A stretch of 64,000 nucleotides of DNA from Okeania sp. SIO1I7 (GCA_010672585.1 JAAHGF010000008.1:568998-632997), one strand, 5' to 3'. Positions 18,958 through 28,475 are shown, counted from the stretch's first letter. Translations and numbers: made by a program. Notes: generated by a model from the sequence alone, not told the origin.

Positions 18958-19569
18958 ATGAAAAATCGAGATTGGTTTTTGACTGAAGATGGTCAATGTC
19001 AACCTTGTGAAACTGTGAATGAATGGAAATTATTAAGAGAAAATTATCGGTTGTATAGATTCTTAACAGAATTAGAAGATACCCTAAAAGATGTCACAGA
19101 TGAAGCGAGTTCTCTACAGAAAATTAGACTTTTAGTTCGACAATTTATTACTAATTCATACTGGCTGCAAAGTCAGGAGCCAGAACCTTGCGAAAAAACA
19201 GGAACTTCGGTTATTTTGTTATACGATGAGTTAGGATTTCCCTTAACAGTACAAACAGTAAAATTTATGCCAGGCACAATTTCAACAATTCATAATCATG
19301 GTACCTGGGGAATAGTAGCAGTATTAAAAGGTCAGGAAAAAAATACATTTTGGAAACGTAGTCCTGACCCAGAAAATAAATATAAAATTGAAAGAGTCGG
19401 AGAAAAAATATTACAACCAGGAGATTTAATTAGTTTCACTTCTAATGCTATTCATAATATAGAAGTAATCGGAGATGAACCTACATTTACTTTTAATATT
19501 TATGGTGAAACAAAATCTTCTGAAAGGTTTGAGTTTGACCCAGTTGCACAAACAGCTAAGAAATTCTGA
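18958..19569 (+). CDS. Cupin protein, cysteine dioxygenase-like
   Basis: 203 residues. A cupin core runs from about residue 85: 'MPGTISTIHNHGTWGIVAVLKG' region carries the metal ligands H-x-H and a Glu follows, and 'FTSNAIHNIEV' supplies the second-motif His. This order is that of the cysteine dioxygenase type I/thiol dioxygenase branch, mononuclear Fe(II) enzymes that oxidise a thiol to a sulfinate. An N-terminal helical region of ~80 residues is also usual. A good ribosome site (GAGGAGAAAC) sits 8 bp before the ATG. Substrate (cysteine or another small thiol) is not decided. Confidence 0.75.
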   Translation: MKNRDWFLTEDGQCQPCETVNEWKLLRENYRLYRFLTELEDTLKDVTDEASSLQKIRLLVRQFITNSYWLQSQEPEPCEKTGTSVILLYDELGFPLTVQTVKFMPGTISTIHNHGTWGIVAVLKGQEKNTFWKRSPDPENKYKIERVGEKILQPGDLISFTSNAIHNIEVIGDEPTFTFNIYGETKSSERFEFDPVAQTAKKF

Positions 19570-20394
19570 ACAGGGAATTAGGAAGAAGGGAGATGGGGAG
19601 ATGGGGAGATGGGGAGAGCTGGAGTGGAAAAAACTGTGAATAGGAAAGAAAACGAAATACATCCTCTTTCTTTTAATTGGAGCTGAGGTAATAACAGCTA
19701 ACATAATTAGGTAATTTCTCCCTATTTCAATCAATACTATACTATTAAGGTTGCAGGACTACCGAAAAATATATTTTGGTAATAATTTCTAGCAAATTAT
19801 CAACTATTGCAGTATCTTCAACAATATAGAGATTAAAATTCCTGAGAAGATAGCCTTCTTCCAATTTTGTCATTTCTTTCATCATAATATAATCATATTT
19901 GTAAAACTTTAACTATAAGAAGTAGATTATAATAGGACTTACGCAGATACGCTATATACAGCGCTTACAACTATTGTCCAATAGTTATTAGACTCTATAC
20001 ATAGTGCCTTGGCGTAAGTCCTGTATAAATTTGAGCAGAAGTTAATGTATTGAAAAGCAATAAACAAAATACAGGACTTACAAATGAGGTACGAAAAACT
20101 AGAATTTGAGTGAGATTGCTTTCCGTTCCGGAATGCTGTGCAAACCCTGTGGGTCGCAATGACGAAAAAAAAGTTTTAAGCCGATAAAATCCTACTTTTG
20201 ACTTATTAAGTTATACAGTGTATTCCACTTTGGTGAGGTACAATCACGCGAGCAAGATGCTCGGACTGGGAAGATTTAATATTAAATATCTGTACTTCAT
20301 ATACTTGGAATTTGCTGTAACTTATAACTTTTGACTTTTGACTTTTGACTTTTGAATTATAACCTTTGACTTATAACTTTTGACTTAAAAAATA
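19570..20394. other. 825-bp spacer with MITE copy 3 and simple repeats
   Basis: Includes GGGGAGAT tandem repeats (19592-19618), the inverted 89-bp MITE (19934-20022), a 'CGGAATGCTGTGCAAAC' short repeat (about 20131) also found near 28850, 45128, 58731 and 59560, and TGACTTT heptamers (20325-20390). No gene seen. Confidence 0.6.
19934..20022. repeat. 89-bp hairpin MITE, copy 3 (inverted)
   Basis: Starts AGGACTTACGCAGATACGC, matching the 3' ends of copies 1 and 2 read on the other strand, and ends GCGTAAGTCCT. Exactly 89 bp again. Confidence 0.8.
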
Positions 20395-21795
20395 ATGTCT
20401 AATCCTCTCCTTTCGCTCAACTATGAACCTGCCATCCAAACTTTAGGTGGTGACTATTATGATGAAGTACTTGCTGCTGAATTTCCCCAACATATTTTGC
20501 GGTTTCGTAATGACAAATTGCTGCCTAAAATAGGACTAACTCCTGAAGATGTTAAGGATGATCATTTTATTGAAGCTTTTGGTAAATTTCATTGTGTCGG
20601 ACCTTTTTTAGCTCTACGTTATCACGGTTATCAATTTGGTCAATATAATCCTTATTTAGGAGATGGTAGAGGTTTTCTTTATGGTCAAGTGCGTGGGGTA
20701 AATGGTGAATTATATGATTTTGGCACAAAGGGTTCCGGTAGAACACCTTATTCTCGTAGTGCGGATGGCAGACTGACTCTCAAAGGGGGTGTTAGAGAGG
20801 TATTAGCCGCCGAAATGTTACATCGTCATGGGGTTCGTACTTCTCGATGTTTTAGTTTGATTGAAACTGGGGAGGGGTTATGGCGTGGAGATGAACCTTC
20901 TCCTACTCGTTCGTCGGTGATGGTACGTTTTAGTAGTTCTCATATCCGGTTTGGTACTTTTGAAAGGTTGTATTATTTCAAACGTCCCGACTTAACTAAA
21001 AAGCTTTTAGATCATGTAATTGATTATTATTATTCTGAATTAAAAGAACAGAACGAACGCTATTTTTTATTCTACTCAGAATTAGTAAAAAGAGTTGCGA
21101 AATTAGTGGCTCAATGGATGGCTGCGGGATTTTGTCATGGTGTATTAAATACTGATAATATGTCAATTACTGGGGAGAGTTTTGATTATGGTCCTTATGC
21201 TTTTATTCCCACTTATGACCCCAAATTTACAGCAGCTTATTTTGATTATTCTGGTCTTTATCGTTACAGTCATCAACCGTTAGTTTGTAAGTCAAATTTA
21301 CACTTACTTCAAGACGCATTAGCTGCAGTTATTGACCGAGAAAATATGAGGGCAAGTTTAGATGAGTTTGATGATGTTTATCTGCTTGAATATAGGCGAT
21401 TAATGATTAATAAATTAGGATTTGAGCAGTTGCCAGAAACAGATGCAGAAAAGTTACTTCAGCTAACTATTAAACTGCTGGAAAGTTCTCAGGTTGGCTA
21501 TCACGATTTCTTTTTAGGATTGAGAAAACAATTTTCTCCACATTGGCGTGATGATGTTAATCAAATTTTTGCTGATTTTGAACAATCAGAATTAATTGAG
21601 CCGTGGCGACAATATTATTATCATTTATTACAGACTTATTCTAATGATGAATTAAAAGCAATGGCGGAAAGACTGAAACAATATAATCCTCAACAAAGTT
21701 TAATTCGGCCTATAATTGAATCAGTATGGGAACCTATTACAGTAGAGGATAATTGGGAGCCATTTTATGATTTACTAAAGCAGATATGTGAATAA
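20395..21795 (+). CDS. selO: Protein adenylyltransferase SelO (YdiU/UPF0061)
   Basis: 466 residues, normal length. SelO is a pseudokinase-fold enzyme that binds ATP upside down and transfers AMP to Ser/Thr/Tyr of proteins, linked to redox stress. Motifs seen: '[14 protein letters not shown]' in the nucleotide-binding loop, '[14 protein letters not shown]' with the alphaC Glu region, and '[20 protein letters not shown]' covering the catalytic/metal-binding Asn and Asp. The C-terminal Cys/Sec motif of E. coli SelO is absent. The last 354 bp of the gene are duplicated at 24028-24381. Downstream lies a MITE, not a partner gene. Confidence 0.92.
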   Translation: MSNPLLSLNYEPAIQTLGGDYYDEVLAAEFPQHILRFRNDKLLPKIGLTPEDVKDDHFIEAFGKFHCVGPFLALRYHGYQFGQYNPYLGDGRGFLYGQVRGVNGELYDFGTKGSGRTPYSRSADGRLTLKGGVREVLAAEMLHRHGVRTSRCFSLIETGEGLWRGDEPSPTRSSVMVRFSSSHIRFGTFERLYYFKRPDLTKKLLDHVIDYYYSELKEQNERYFLFYSELVKRVAKLVAQWMAAGFCHGVLNTDNMSITGESFDYGPYAFIPTYDPKFTAAYFDYSGLYRYSHQPLVCKSNLHLLQDALAAVIDRENMRASLDEFDDVYLLEYRRLMINKLGFEQLPETDAEKLLQLTIKLLESSQVGYHDFFLGLRKQFSPHWRDDVNQIFADFEQSELIEPWRQYYYHLLQTYSNDELKAMAERLKQYNPQQSLIRPIIESVWEPITVEDNWEPFYDLLKQICE

Positions 21796-22494
21796 AATTT
21801 ATTAATATACCTGTATTGGCGTTGCTGATTATGGGTATGATTTTGCCCCCCTAGCCCCCCAAAATTGGGGGGAATAAAACTCTAAAAGTCCCCCAAAATT
21901 GGGGGATTTAGGGGGCTTTACCAGAACCAAACAATCGCACATTCATACTTCAATTCAGCAACGCCCCTTTATTAATAATTAGGGTCAAATATAGCGAAGC
22001 TGTCATGAAGGGCAATCTAGAAATGAAAGCCTTACTATGTAAGCATCTCAGCAACTGCTCTTTTCATGGGCGCATTCGGTGAAATATTGCACAATATTAG
22101 ACATTTAAGTGAATTCCTGTGAATCGCTCAAAAGCATATATAGTAGTTGTTTTACTAGCTTTTGCGTGTCAAGTGTTTTGAACTCTCCCAACCACTGAAA
22201 GCTGCAATAATATCTAAATTGCCCCCTATGACAACTTCTCTATATCTGACCCAGAAAGCTACAAAGTAGAATTCTAGTTAACCTTCCAGCCACTCCTTGG
22301 CTGCGATCGCTACTTTCATGCAACAAAGCCTTTCTAAAGTCCTATTTTCGTTTCTCTCAGCAATGACAGAAAAAGGTAAAAAAACGTTTCTTTTTTTTAC
22401 AATGACTACCGACTACCAGCTCTGCAAAAAAAATCGTGTTAAAGTGCTAATATCAACCAGTGTTTCTATCTTGCAGTAACTCAAGGAGAATTCT
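21796..22494. other. 699-bp spacer before the radical SAM gene
   Basis: Contains MITE copy 2 (21818-21965). Bases 21966-22480 show no convincing ORF; a 60-codon ORF at 22297 looks non-protein-like. I looked here for a short RiPP precursor preceding the radical SAM gene and did not find a persuasive one. Confidence 0.5.
21818..21965. repeat. GGCGTTGCTG-family MITE, copy 2
   Basis: GGCGTTGCTGATT...AATTCAGCAACGCC, 148 bp, with two GGGGGG-flanked hairpins. Flanks CCTGTATT and CCTTTATT match at seven of eight positions, consistent with an aged 8-bp target duplication. It sits 22 bp after selO. Confidence 0.8.
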
Positions 22495-23826
22495 ATGGAT
22501 CTTAAAGAACAGGTCTTAAACACCCTCTCAAGTGCTCCCTATATTGGCGCGCGAGAAATTGCAGAACGACACTCTCTGACGGTAGAGGAGCTAAACCATG
22601 CATACAAGGCAATTCAGACTTCAGAAGAGTGCCAAAAGAGGTTGCTGACATCGATAAATCGCGATTATTTCGAGACTGTAAGAGAATACTTCGGCAAAGA
22701 GCTATACACGGTAATCTTTTTCGTTGGGCTGGGATGTCCTTATCGCTGCCCCTTTTGTCCCTCGGTAACAATTGAAAAAGACGGCTATCGCAAACTGGCG
22801 AAGTTCCGGAAAGGCCCAGGCGATCGAAAGCTAGAGTACAGGGATTTTGAAAAGATATTTGCAGATATAGAGCAAATGCAGAAAAAGGGAATTATTGTTG
22901 AGGTCAAAATTTCCGGCGGACTAGAGCCGTATACAGATCCAGAGACTGTAAATTGGATACTGGAATTGGCAAGCCGCCAAAATGTAGATTCGACTATATT
23001 TACTAACGGCGTTTTGTTACGCGACCCAAAAAACCGCGAGATTGCTTTGAAAAGCGATAAGCTTCGTATCAGTCTAGGGACGGTAAGCGAAGAAGCTTAT
23101 GCTGATGAATACTTTGGCGAACACCCCAGAAACAAAAGATCGAACAGTCTGGGAGATCTACAGAAAACAATCCGCCAACTCGTCCAAGATCGCAATGATT
23201 CGGGTGCCGCCACAGCCATCGGAATGAATACTGTAGTGGGCGAGTTTAATTTCCACGAATTAGAACAAGTGGTGCTCGACGCACATGATTTTGGTGTAGA
23301 TTATATTGCTATCAAGGGCGACTATTTCAAGCAAAAGGACGACGAGTGGTTTGACAAAGTAGAGACGGCGACAGCGGCAATTTCAGGGCACACGCGCGAC
23401 GGAAAAATCGGCGACATGCGCGTAATCCTGACGGGGTCCCAAGAGCGAAGCAGCTTCTTAAATAGCTCATTGCAGGGAAAATGCCTACCGATCGACCAGG
23501 CAATGCGCCAAATGTTCATTGATCCTTTTGGCCAGTGTACCCCGGTCCACTGCTGGGCATTTCCCGTACAAGAAAAAGAGCAGGAGCGGCATACCACCTC
23601 TCTAAACGAGCATACAGGTCTGCAAAAGATAATCGAAAAAACAAACGACTTTCCTTTGATCGACTACTCTAAACTTAACCCTTTTGAATTAATAATTTCG
23701 CTAGAGTCAGAACGCCAAAGGCAGGATCTGGCATTTGGAGTCGAACGGGACTGCAATCCTTATATTTCACCTCATAATGTTAGCAATCCGGACTCATTGA
23801 ATTTCCGATCTTTCTGCAATTGTTGA
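22495..23826 (+). CDS. Radical SAM enzyme with extra C-terminal Cys motifs
   Basis: 443 residues. The [4Fe-4S]/SAM site is 'GCPYRCPFCPS' (near residue 82), preceded by an ~75-residue helical N-terminal region. SAM-binding 'ISGGLEP' (GGE-like) and 'IFTNGVLL' follow. After the barrel, 'GKCLPIDQAMRQMFIDPFGQ' then C-x4-C, and a terminal 'FCNC', look like ligands of an auxiliary cluster (SPASM/twitch-like), as in peptide- or protein-modifying enzymes. RBS AAGGAGAA precedes the ATG. Base composition is richer in GC than neighbours, and the gene lies between selO and a duplicated selO 3' end, so recent acquisition is likely. Substrate unknown; no B12 domain. Confidence 0.8.
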   Translation: MDLKEQVLNTLSSAPYIGAREIAERHSLTVEELNHAYKAIQTSEECQKRLLTSINRDYFETVREYFGKELYTVIFFVGLGCPYRCPFCPSVTIEKDGYRKLAKFRKGPGDRKLEYRDFEKIFADIEQMQKKGIIVEVKISGGLEPYTDPETVNWILELASRQNVDSTIFTNGVLLRDPKNREIALKSDKLRISLGTVSEEAYADEYFGEHPRNKRSNSLGDLQKTIRQLVQDRNDSGAATAIGMNTVVGEFNFHELEQVVLDAHDFGVDYIAIKGDYFKQKDDEWFDKVETATAAISGHTRDGKIGDMRVILTGSQERSSFLNSSLQGKCLPIDQAMRQMFIDPFGQCTPVHCWAFPVQEKEQERHTTSLNEHTGLQKIIEKTNDFPLIDYSKLNPFELIISLESERQRQDLAFGVERDCNPYISPHNVSNPDSLNFRSFCNC

Positions 23827-24027
23827 GATACCCCAATCGCTCACTATGGACATCGGTTTAAAAAACCTGTGTCCGACGGGTATTTGAACGATACCCAGAT
23901 GTGCGCGATCGCAAACAAATTGGAGAGTTGAAAAAAATCGGGGGTCTTATCTTTCTTGATTATGACAACTGTTAGTATCATATTTTGTATCCTTATTGTT
24001 ATCTATTCAAAATGGGAAGTATGAGAA

Positions 24028-24389
24028 GATGCAGAAAAGTTACTTCAGCTAACTATTAAACTGCTGGAAAGTTCTCAGGTTGGCTATCACGATTTCTTTT
24101 TAGGATTGAGAAAACAATTTTCTCCACATTGGCGTGATGATGTTAATCAAATTTTTGCTGATTTTGAACAATCAGAATTAATTGAGCCGTGGCGACAATA
24201 TTATTATCATTTATTACAGACTTATTCTAATGATGAATTAAAAGCAATGGTGGAAAGGTTGAAACAATATAATCCTCAACAAAGTTTAATTCGACCTATT
24301 ATTGAATCAGTATGGGAACCCATTACAGTAGAGGATAATTGGCAGCCATTTTATGATTTACTGAAGCAAATATCTGAATAAAATTTATT
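24028..24389 (+). pseudogene. Duplicated 3' end of selO
   Basis: Aligns without gaps to 21442-21803 (offset 2,586 bp) over 362 bp, with about ten substitutions, all in the 3' half. It encodes the last ~117 SelO residues up to the stop and eight bases beyond, but lacks a start and the whole catalytic region, so it is not a functional gene. Confidence 0.9.
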
Positions 24390-24465
24390 GCAGCGCTTTT
24401 GCCGATTTCTGAACCACATCGTCACAAAAAAAATAGTGCTTTTAAGAGTTCAGTTTTGAACTGCT

Positions 24466-24500
24466 TAATAATCCCCGCACTTTACGGCAGGGAGTATCAA
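24466..24500 (+). mobile_element. Second solo IS200/IS605 right end
   Basis: TAATAATCCCCGCACTTTAC-GGCAGGGAGTATCAA has the same paired CCCCGC/GGCAGGG arms and TCAA end as the TnpB element at 12050-12084; no transposase nearby. Confidence 0.5.
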
Positions 24501-24536
24501 AATCTTAATTTTGCACTAAAGTCTCACTATTACCGA

Positions 24537-24872
24537 ATTATTAATAATTAATAATTAATAATTAAATAATGCTGGTTTAAAGCCTCCCCTTTTAAGGGGA
24601 AAAGCGGTCGTTAGCGGAGCTTCCCGAAGGGTGGGATGGCGAGGAGACCTCGCCATATCCAATCGACCAAGAGAAGAAATAATATCTCCTGATATTCAAT
24701 TCCGGGCGTTGCTGATTCTGGGTATGATTTTGCCCCCCTAGCCCCCCAATTTTGGGGGGAATCAAACTCTAAAAGTCCCCCAATTTTGGGGGATTTAGGG
24801 GGCTTGACCAGAAACAAACAATCGCGCATTCATACTTCAATTCAGCAACGCCCAATTCCGTAAAGGTTAAAG
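24537..24872. repeat. Family A repeat interrupted by a MITE
   Basis: AT arm, 'GCCTCCCCTTTTAAGGGG', inner module GCGGTCG...CGACCAAG with hairpin GGCGAGGAGACCTCGCC, then 'GATATTCAATTCCG' where the MITE (24705-24852) is inserted, resuming 'CAATTCCGTAAAGGTTAA'. The uninterrupted sequence can be read at 51080-51110. Confidence 0.75.
24705..24852. repeat. GGCGTTGCTG-family MITE, copy 3, with perfect 8-bp target duplication
   Basis: 148 bp, GGCGTTGCTGATT...AATTCAGCAACGCC, flanked on both sides by CAATTCCG. Because the host sequence is itself a repeat, the pre-insertion state is visible elsewhere in the window. Confidence 0.9.
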
Positions 24873-25904
24873 CCAGGGGAAGGGTTCGGCTGGCTCAAAC
24901 ATTGCCGAAACTTCCCCGACGAGGATCGGATGACCTTTCAATTCCAACTTCATCGGTTTTGCACCCTCCTGAAGGTTTAGGTTATCCATCTCTACCCAGA
25001 AAACATTTGGGCTGATAGTGGACTCAAAATAGTAGGTGAGGCTCTTCTGATCCGAGACCGTCCGCCAAATGGTAGTGGATACGTTTGGTTGAGCCTCGTC
25101 GGTAATACCCAGTGGTACAGAAGCGTTGCGGATGACGCTGAACGCTGCGGCAACAGCCTCGCGCGGATCGTCAAATTTCGGCACGGCACCTAAGTAATAG
25201 CTAGCGCGGGCAAACCGATCCGAGGCGCGGTTGGTGCCAGGCAGGAAAGTCAGACCTCCGATCTCCTTCCAATAAGCATTGAGCGGAAGCTGCTCGTCAT
25301 ATATAGGGGAGTTGGTCATCACGTCGTATTCCACCCCATGATGGATAACTAGCTTGCCATCAATGTATTCAAAGATCGCTGAGTCTCCAGTCACGTCGGA
25401 CAGCGACAGATGCGCGCCGGCGCTGAAGCCATTGGGCAAATCGGCTGCAATAATTCGGAATGGTTCGGCACTCAGTCCTTCGACTGCCTCGGCGACGTTG
25501 GCATAATTATCCAGGGCGTATTGGCCCCAGGCTCCAACTGACAAGGCTGGCTTACCATCGAGATTGCCGTAATTCGCTTCTGCCAAATAAAGGACATTGG
25601 CAACCAGACCTTCTTCGTTCATGCCGTCGGCGGTGGCTATATCGTAGGCCGAAGTAGTGATGCTGCCATATTTCGAGACCCAGTTTATCGGGTCTGGTTC
25701 AACCCCACCATTACGTTTCATACCCTTGGGAAATACCCAAAAATCGCTGTAAAGGTCCTCATACCAGTCCATAGTGCGCCCGGTAACTATCCGGGCGTCA
25801 CCGGCTTTGTAGACAGCCCGGGTGCAAGCCTGAGCTGCCGGGGCTACTGTAATTGCCAGGATGGCAATCAATACAGCCAATACTGCTACCAGTTTCTTAG
25901 CCAT
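24867..25904 (-). CDS. Linear amide C-N hydrolase, choloylglycine hydrolase family (exported)
   Basis: 345 residues. A clear signal peptide ('KLVAVLAVLIAILAITVAPAAQA') ends just before Cys27, which begins 'CTRAVYKAGD': in this Ntn-hydrolase family the N-terminal Cys freed by processing is the nucleophile, so signal cleavage would also activate the enzyme. 'TGRTMDWYED' (Arg and Asp), 'NALDNYANVAEA' region and 'MTNSPIYDEQL' (Asn) fit bile-salt/penicillin V acylase relatives. In non-gut bacteria these often cut N-acyl amides, including acyl-homoserine lactones; that is only a possibility here. GC-richer than neighbours, suggesting transfer. Confidence 0.85.
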   Translation of the reverse strand: MAKKLVAVLAVLIAILAITVAPAAQACTRAVYKAGDARIVTGRTMDWYEDLYSDFWVFPKGMKRNGGVEPDPINWVSKYGSITTSAYDIATADGMNEEGLVANVLYLAEANYGNLDGKPALSVGAWGQYALDNYANVAEAVEGLSAEPFRIIAADLPNGFSAGAHLSLSDVTGDSAIFEYIDGKLVIHHGVEYDVMTNSPIYDEQLPLNAYWKEIGGLTFLPGTNRASDRFARASYYLGAVPKFDDPREAVAAAFSVIRNASVPLGITDEAQPNVSTTIWRTVSDQKSLTYYFESTISPNVFWVEMDNLNLQEGAKPMKLELKGHPILVGEVSAMFEPAEPFPWL

Positions 25905-26170
25905 AAATCAATCATAGTAAAAGTGAAATTACCAGACCGACTTTATCAGATAAATACTATTTTTACAATAGACATCAGCTTGGATTTGGAATTGTTAAAA
26001 GAGGCAGCACAGAAGTCTCGCTAAGAAGGCAGATCGGCTTTAGGGGTTAACTCTGATTAGGTGATGGTTCCTTTATTAGGAACGGTTTGTGAGGGAAAAG
26101 GTCAAAAAGATTTAGTCAATGCACTGGTTTATATAGCGGTTCTCATATTAATGAGATGTAGTATTTTTTC

Positions 26171-26341
26171 CTATTCCCATATTCTCAAAAACAATGGCGT
26201 GATATTTTGGGTACTCTTAAAGCCAGATGCAAAATATTAGATTTTGACTATTTGAGGCTGTGGAGCGATCGCGCAGCGGGACGGAGTTCTATCGCCTAAA
26301 AATAACTCCAGAATTAGAAAAAGCTTTGGATGAAACTAGCC
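26171..26341 (+). pseudogene. Remnant resembling a nucleotidyltransferase-fold protein
   Basis: One frame reads 'YSQKQWRDILGTLKARCKI' then 'LDFDYLRLWSDR'; if the 23 bp at 26273-26295 are removed it continues in frame with 'LKITPELEKALDETSL'. The pattern 'W.DILG.LK......LD.DYLR.WA' is familiar from the C-terminal part of small nucleotidyltransferase/DUF6036-type proteins. Without the 5' part, and frameshifted, it cannot be functional. Confidence 0.5.
26273..26295. repeat. 23-bp small dispersed repeat inserted after a HIP1 site
   Basis: HIP1 octamer GCGATCGC at 26265-26272 is directly followed by 23 bp beginning GCAGCGGGACGG and ending CTATCGC. The insert breaks the frame of the remnant. A sister insert with the same ends and length is at 60789-60811. 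Confidence 0.75.
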
Positions 26342-26354
26342 TTGCTAAAAGCTC

Positions 26355-26510
26355 ATATCAAATCCGTTTAATTGCATATACATCCAATTACCTTACGATC
26401 ATGATTTTAGCCTAATAGACACCTCCAATTATAAAAAATCAAATCAATTATCGTACTCTTATTCATTAATTCTTTCCCCTACTCCCTACTCCCTCTTTTC
26501 TGGAGATATC
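26355..26510. repeat. ATATCAAATCCG-ended element
   Basis: Begins ATATCAAATCCG, ends CTGGAGATATC (degenerate), 156 bp. It encloses an inverted copy of the TTGGAGATGTCTATT repeat and a CTACTCCC simple repeat. Confidence 0.5.
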
Positions 26511-26549
26511 TAATATTAATATAGTTAAGTTTTATAGTCATTATGATTA

Positions 26550-28475
26550 TTATTTAAGTAAACGTAAACCACTTAATGTTACTAAAACTGTAGACCCTTC
26601 ATGACCGAGTACTCCAAGAGGCATATTTATATTTCCAGTAAAGTTAGCGACTAATAATAGGAAAATAAACCCAATAGCAAAAGCAATATTTTGCTTAATA
26701 ATACGATTAGCGCGACGACCTAAATTTATAGCTTCTACTAATTTTTCTAAGCGGTCTGCCATTAACACAATATCTGCTGATTCTAAAGTAACATCACTAC
26801 CTGCATTACCCATAGCAATACCAACTGTAGCTAAGGATAAAGCGGGAGCATCGTTAATACCATCTCCTACCATTGCTACATTTCTATTTTGTTGTTGCAG
26901 GCGCTTAATTACTGTTAATTTATCTTCTGGTAATAATTCATAATAGACTTGATTTATACCAAGATTTTGAGCAACACTATCAGCAGTTTGTTGATTATCT
27001 CCTGTCAGCATAGCTATAGATTTGATATTCATAGATTTGAGTTTAGTTATCATTTTACCAGCTTCTAAACGGACAGTATCAGCAACAGATATTAAGCCAA
27101 TAATTTCTTGTGATTGTGCAACAAAAATAACTGTTTTTCCCTGTTTTTGGAGGCGGTTACTTTCATTTAAAAAGTAGGAACTAAAATTATTTACTTCTGA
27201 CTTAATTAAATTTTCTTTGCCCACTGTAATAATTTCACTATCAACAATACCAGTAATTCCTTCCCCAGTTTTTGCTATAACATTGGTTGCTACTTGCCAC
27301 TGAATATTTTTTGTAATTGCTACTTCAGTAATAGCCTTTCCAATAGGATGTTCAGAACAAGATTCTAGAGCTGCAGCTAATTCTAAAACTTCATTTTCTG
27401 ACTTACCTTTTCTAGGGATAATATCAACAACTTGTAGTTTACCAGTAGTCAGAGTTCCTGTTTTATCAAAGGCGATCGCTTTGACTTCTCCCATCATTTC
27501 TAATTGAGCACCATTTTTAAATAAAATTCCCTGTCTAGCTCCATTAGCAATGCCAGATAATAAAGTGGGCATAATTGCTGCCATTAAAGCACAAGGAGAA
27601 GCAACTACTAAAAATATTAAAGCTCGATAAATTGTTGTTTCCCAACTCCAGTTTAATAAAAATGGCGGTAAAATTCCGAGTAATATACCTGAAATAACTA
27701 TAACTTTGGCGTAAATTTTCTCAAATTTTTCCACAAATCTCTGAGAGGGTGGAGTTTCAGTTTTTGCTTGTTCAACTAAACGAATTACACGCTGAATTAA
27801 ACTACTTTCTGGAGATTTATTTACTTGTAGTCTTAAAACACCATTACCATTTAATGTACCTGCAAAAACTTCATCTCCTACAGTCTTATCAACGGGTATA
27901 GATTCTCCTGTAATTGGAGCTTGATTAATGGTACTAATGCCTTCAATAATAATACTATCAGTCGGGATAAGTTCTCCAGGTTTAACTAAGACAAAATCTC
28001 CCATTTTTAATTGATTAACCGGAATTTGTGTTTCTTGATTATCAACTATTAATCTGGCAGTATCAGGAGTAATAGCCATTAATTTTTGAATATTACGTTC
28101 AGTTCTCTCCATAGCAAAAGTTTCTAGAGCACCACTAATAGCAAAAATTAAAATTAGCACTGCTCCATCAATTATTAAGTGATACTCTTGTTGCCATAAA
28201 CCTAAAGCAGCAGCTCCCAAAGCAGCAACAATCATCAATAAATCAACATCTAATTCTTTTTCTGACCAGAGAGTTGTTATACCTTCTTTAGCACTTTCAT
28301 AACCACCAATTACATAAGCTGTTGCTAGAATTAATAGTGCTAAACCAACCCAATTAATTTGTAAACAAAACCAACTCAAAAAAATCAGTACAGCACAGGT
28401 TCCCGCAGCAAATGCTTCTGGATAATATTGAGCAAGTTGGAGGTATTGAGGTAGAGAAAAGTTTTTCTGATTCAT
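26550..28475 (-). CDS. Heavy-metal P-type ATPase, P1B-4 (CoaT/CtpD-like) type
   Basis: 641 residues. The phosphorylation site is 'FDKTGTLTTG', with 'TGES' in the actuator domain and 'GDGINDAPAL' in the hinge. In the metal-transport span the motif is 'ASPCALMAA', SPC instead of CPC, and the last span carries 'LGHEGSTVLVTLSGLRLL' (HEG motif). SPC plus HEG with six to seven spans and no N-terminal metal-binding domain defines the P1B-4 subgroup, which exports Co2+, Fe2+ or related divalent ions. The N-terminus lacks CxxC and His-rich tails. No regulator gene adjoins; a family A repeat lies just upstream. Specific ion not assigned. Confidence 0.88.
   Translation of the reverse strand: MNQKNFSLPQYLQLAQYYPEAFAAGTCAVLIFLSWFCLQINWVGLALLILATAYVIGGYESAKEGITTLWSEKELDVDLLMIVAALGAAALGLWQQEYHLIIDGAVLILIFAISGALETFAMERTERNIQKLMAITPDTARLIVDNQETQIPVNQLKMGDFVLVKPGELIPTDSIIIEGISTINQAPITGESIPVDKTVGDEVFAGTLNGNGVLRLQVNKSPESSLIQRVIRLVEQAKTETPPSQRFVEKFEKIYAKVIVISGILLGILPPFLLNWSWETTIYRALIFLVVASPCALMAAIMPTLLSGIANGARQGILFKNGAQLEMMGEVKAIAFDKTGTLTTGKLQVVDIIPRKGKSENEVLELAAALESCSEHPIGKAITEVAITKNIQWQVATNVIAKTGEGITGIVDSEIITVGKENLIKSEVNNFSSYFLNESNRLQKQGKTVIFVAQSQEIIGLISVADTVRLEAGKMITKLKSMNIKSIAMLTGDNQQTADSVAQNLGINQVYYELLPEDKLTVIKRLQQQNRNVAMVGDGINDAPALSLATVGIAMGNAGSDVTLESADIVLMADRLEKLVEAINLGRRANRIIKQNIAFAIGFIFLLLVANFTGNINMPLGVLGHEGSTVLVTLSGLRLLK

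Larger units (their letters stand above)
24390..24866. other. Spacer: solo IS605 end, family A repeat, nested MITE
   Basis: Carries the solo right end (24466-24500), a family A repeat with inner module (from about 24537) and MITE copy 3 (24705-24852) inserted within it. The last bases run directly into the stop codon of the hydrolase gene. Confidence 0.65.
25905..26549. other. 645-bp spacer with a nucleotidyltransferase remnant and a repeat element
   Basis: Contains a decayed coding remnant (26171-26341) hit by a 23-bp insert, and an ATATCAAATCCG-ended element (26355-26510). Upstream part 25920-26150 shows a GTTCCTTTATTAGGAAC palindrome (26063-26079) but no gene. Confidence 0.55.

Noticed and set aside
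22297-22479. 60-codon ORF as a RiPP precursor for the radical SAM enzyme
   Set aside because: No leader/core pattern, poor composition, weak ribosome site; not convincing.
22502-22771. Minus-strand ORF over the radical SAM start
   Set aside because: Overlaps a well-supported gene; no ribosome site or protein-like features.
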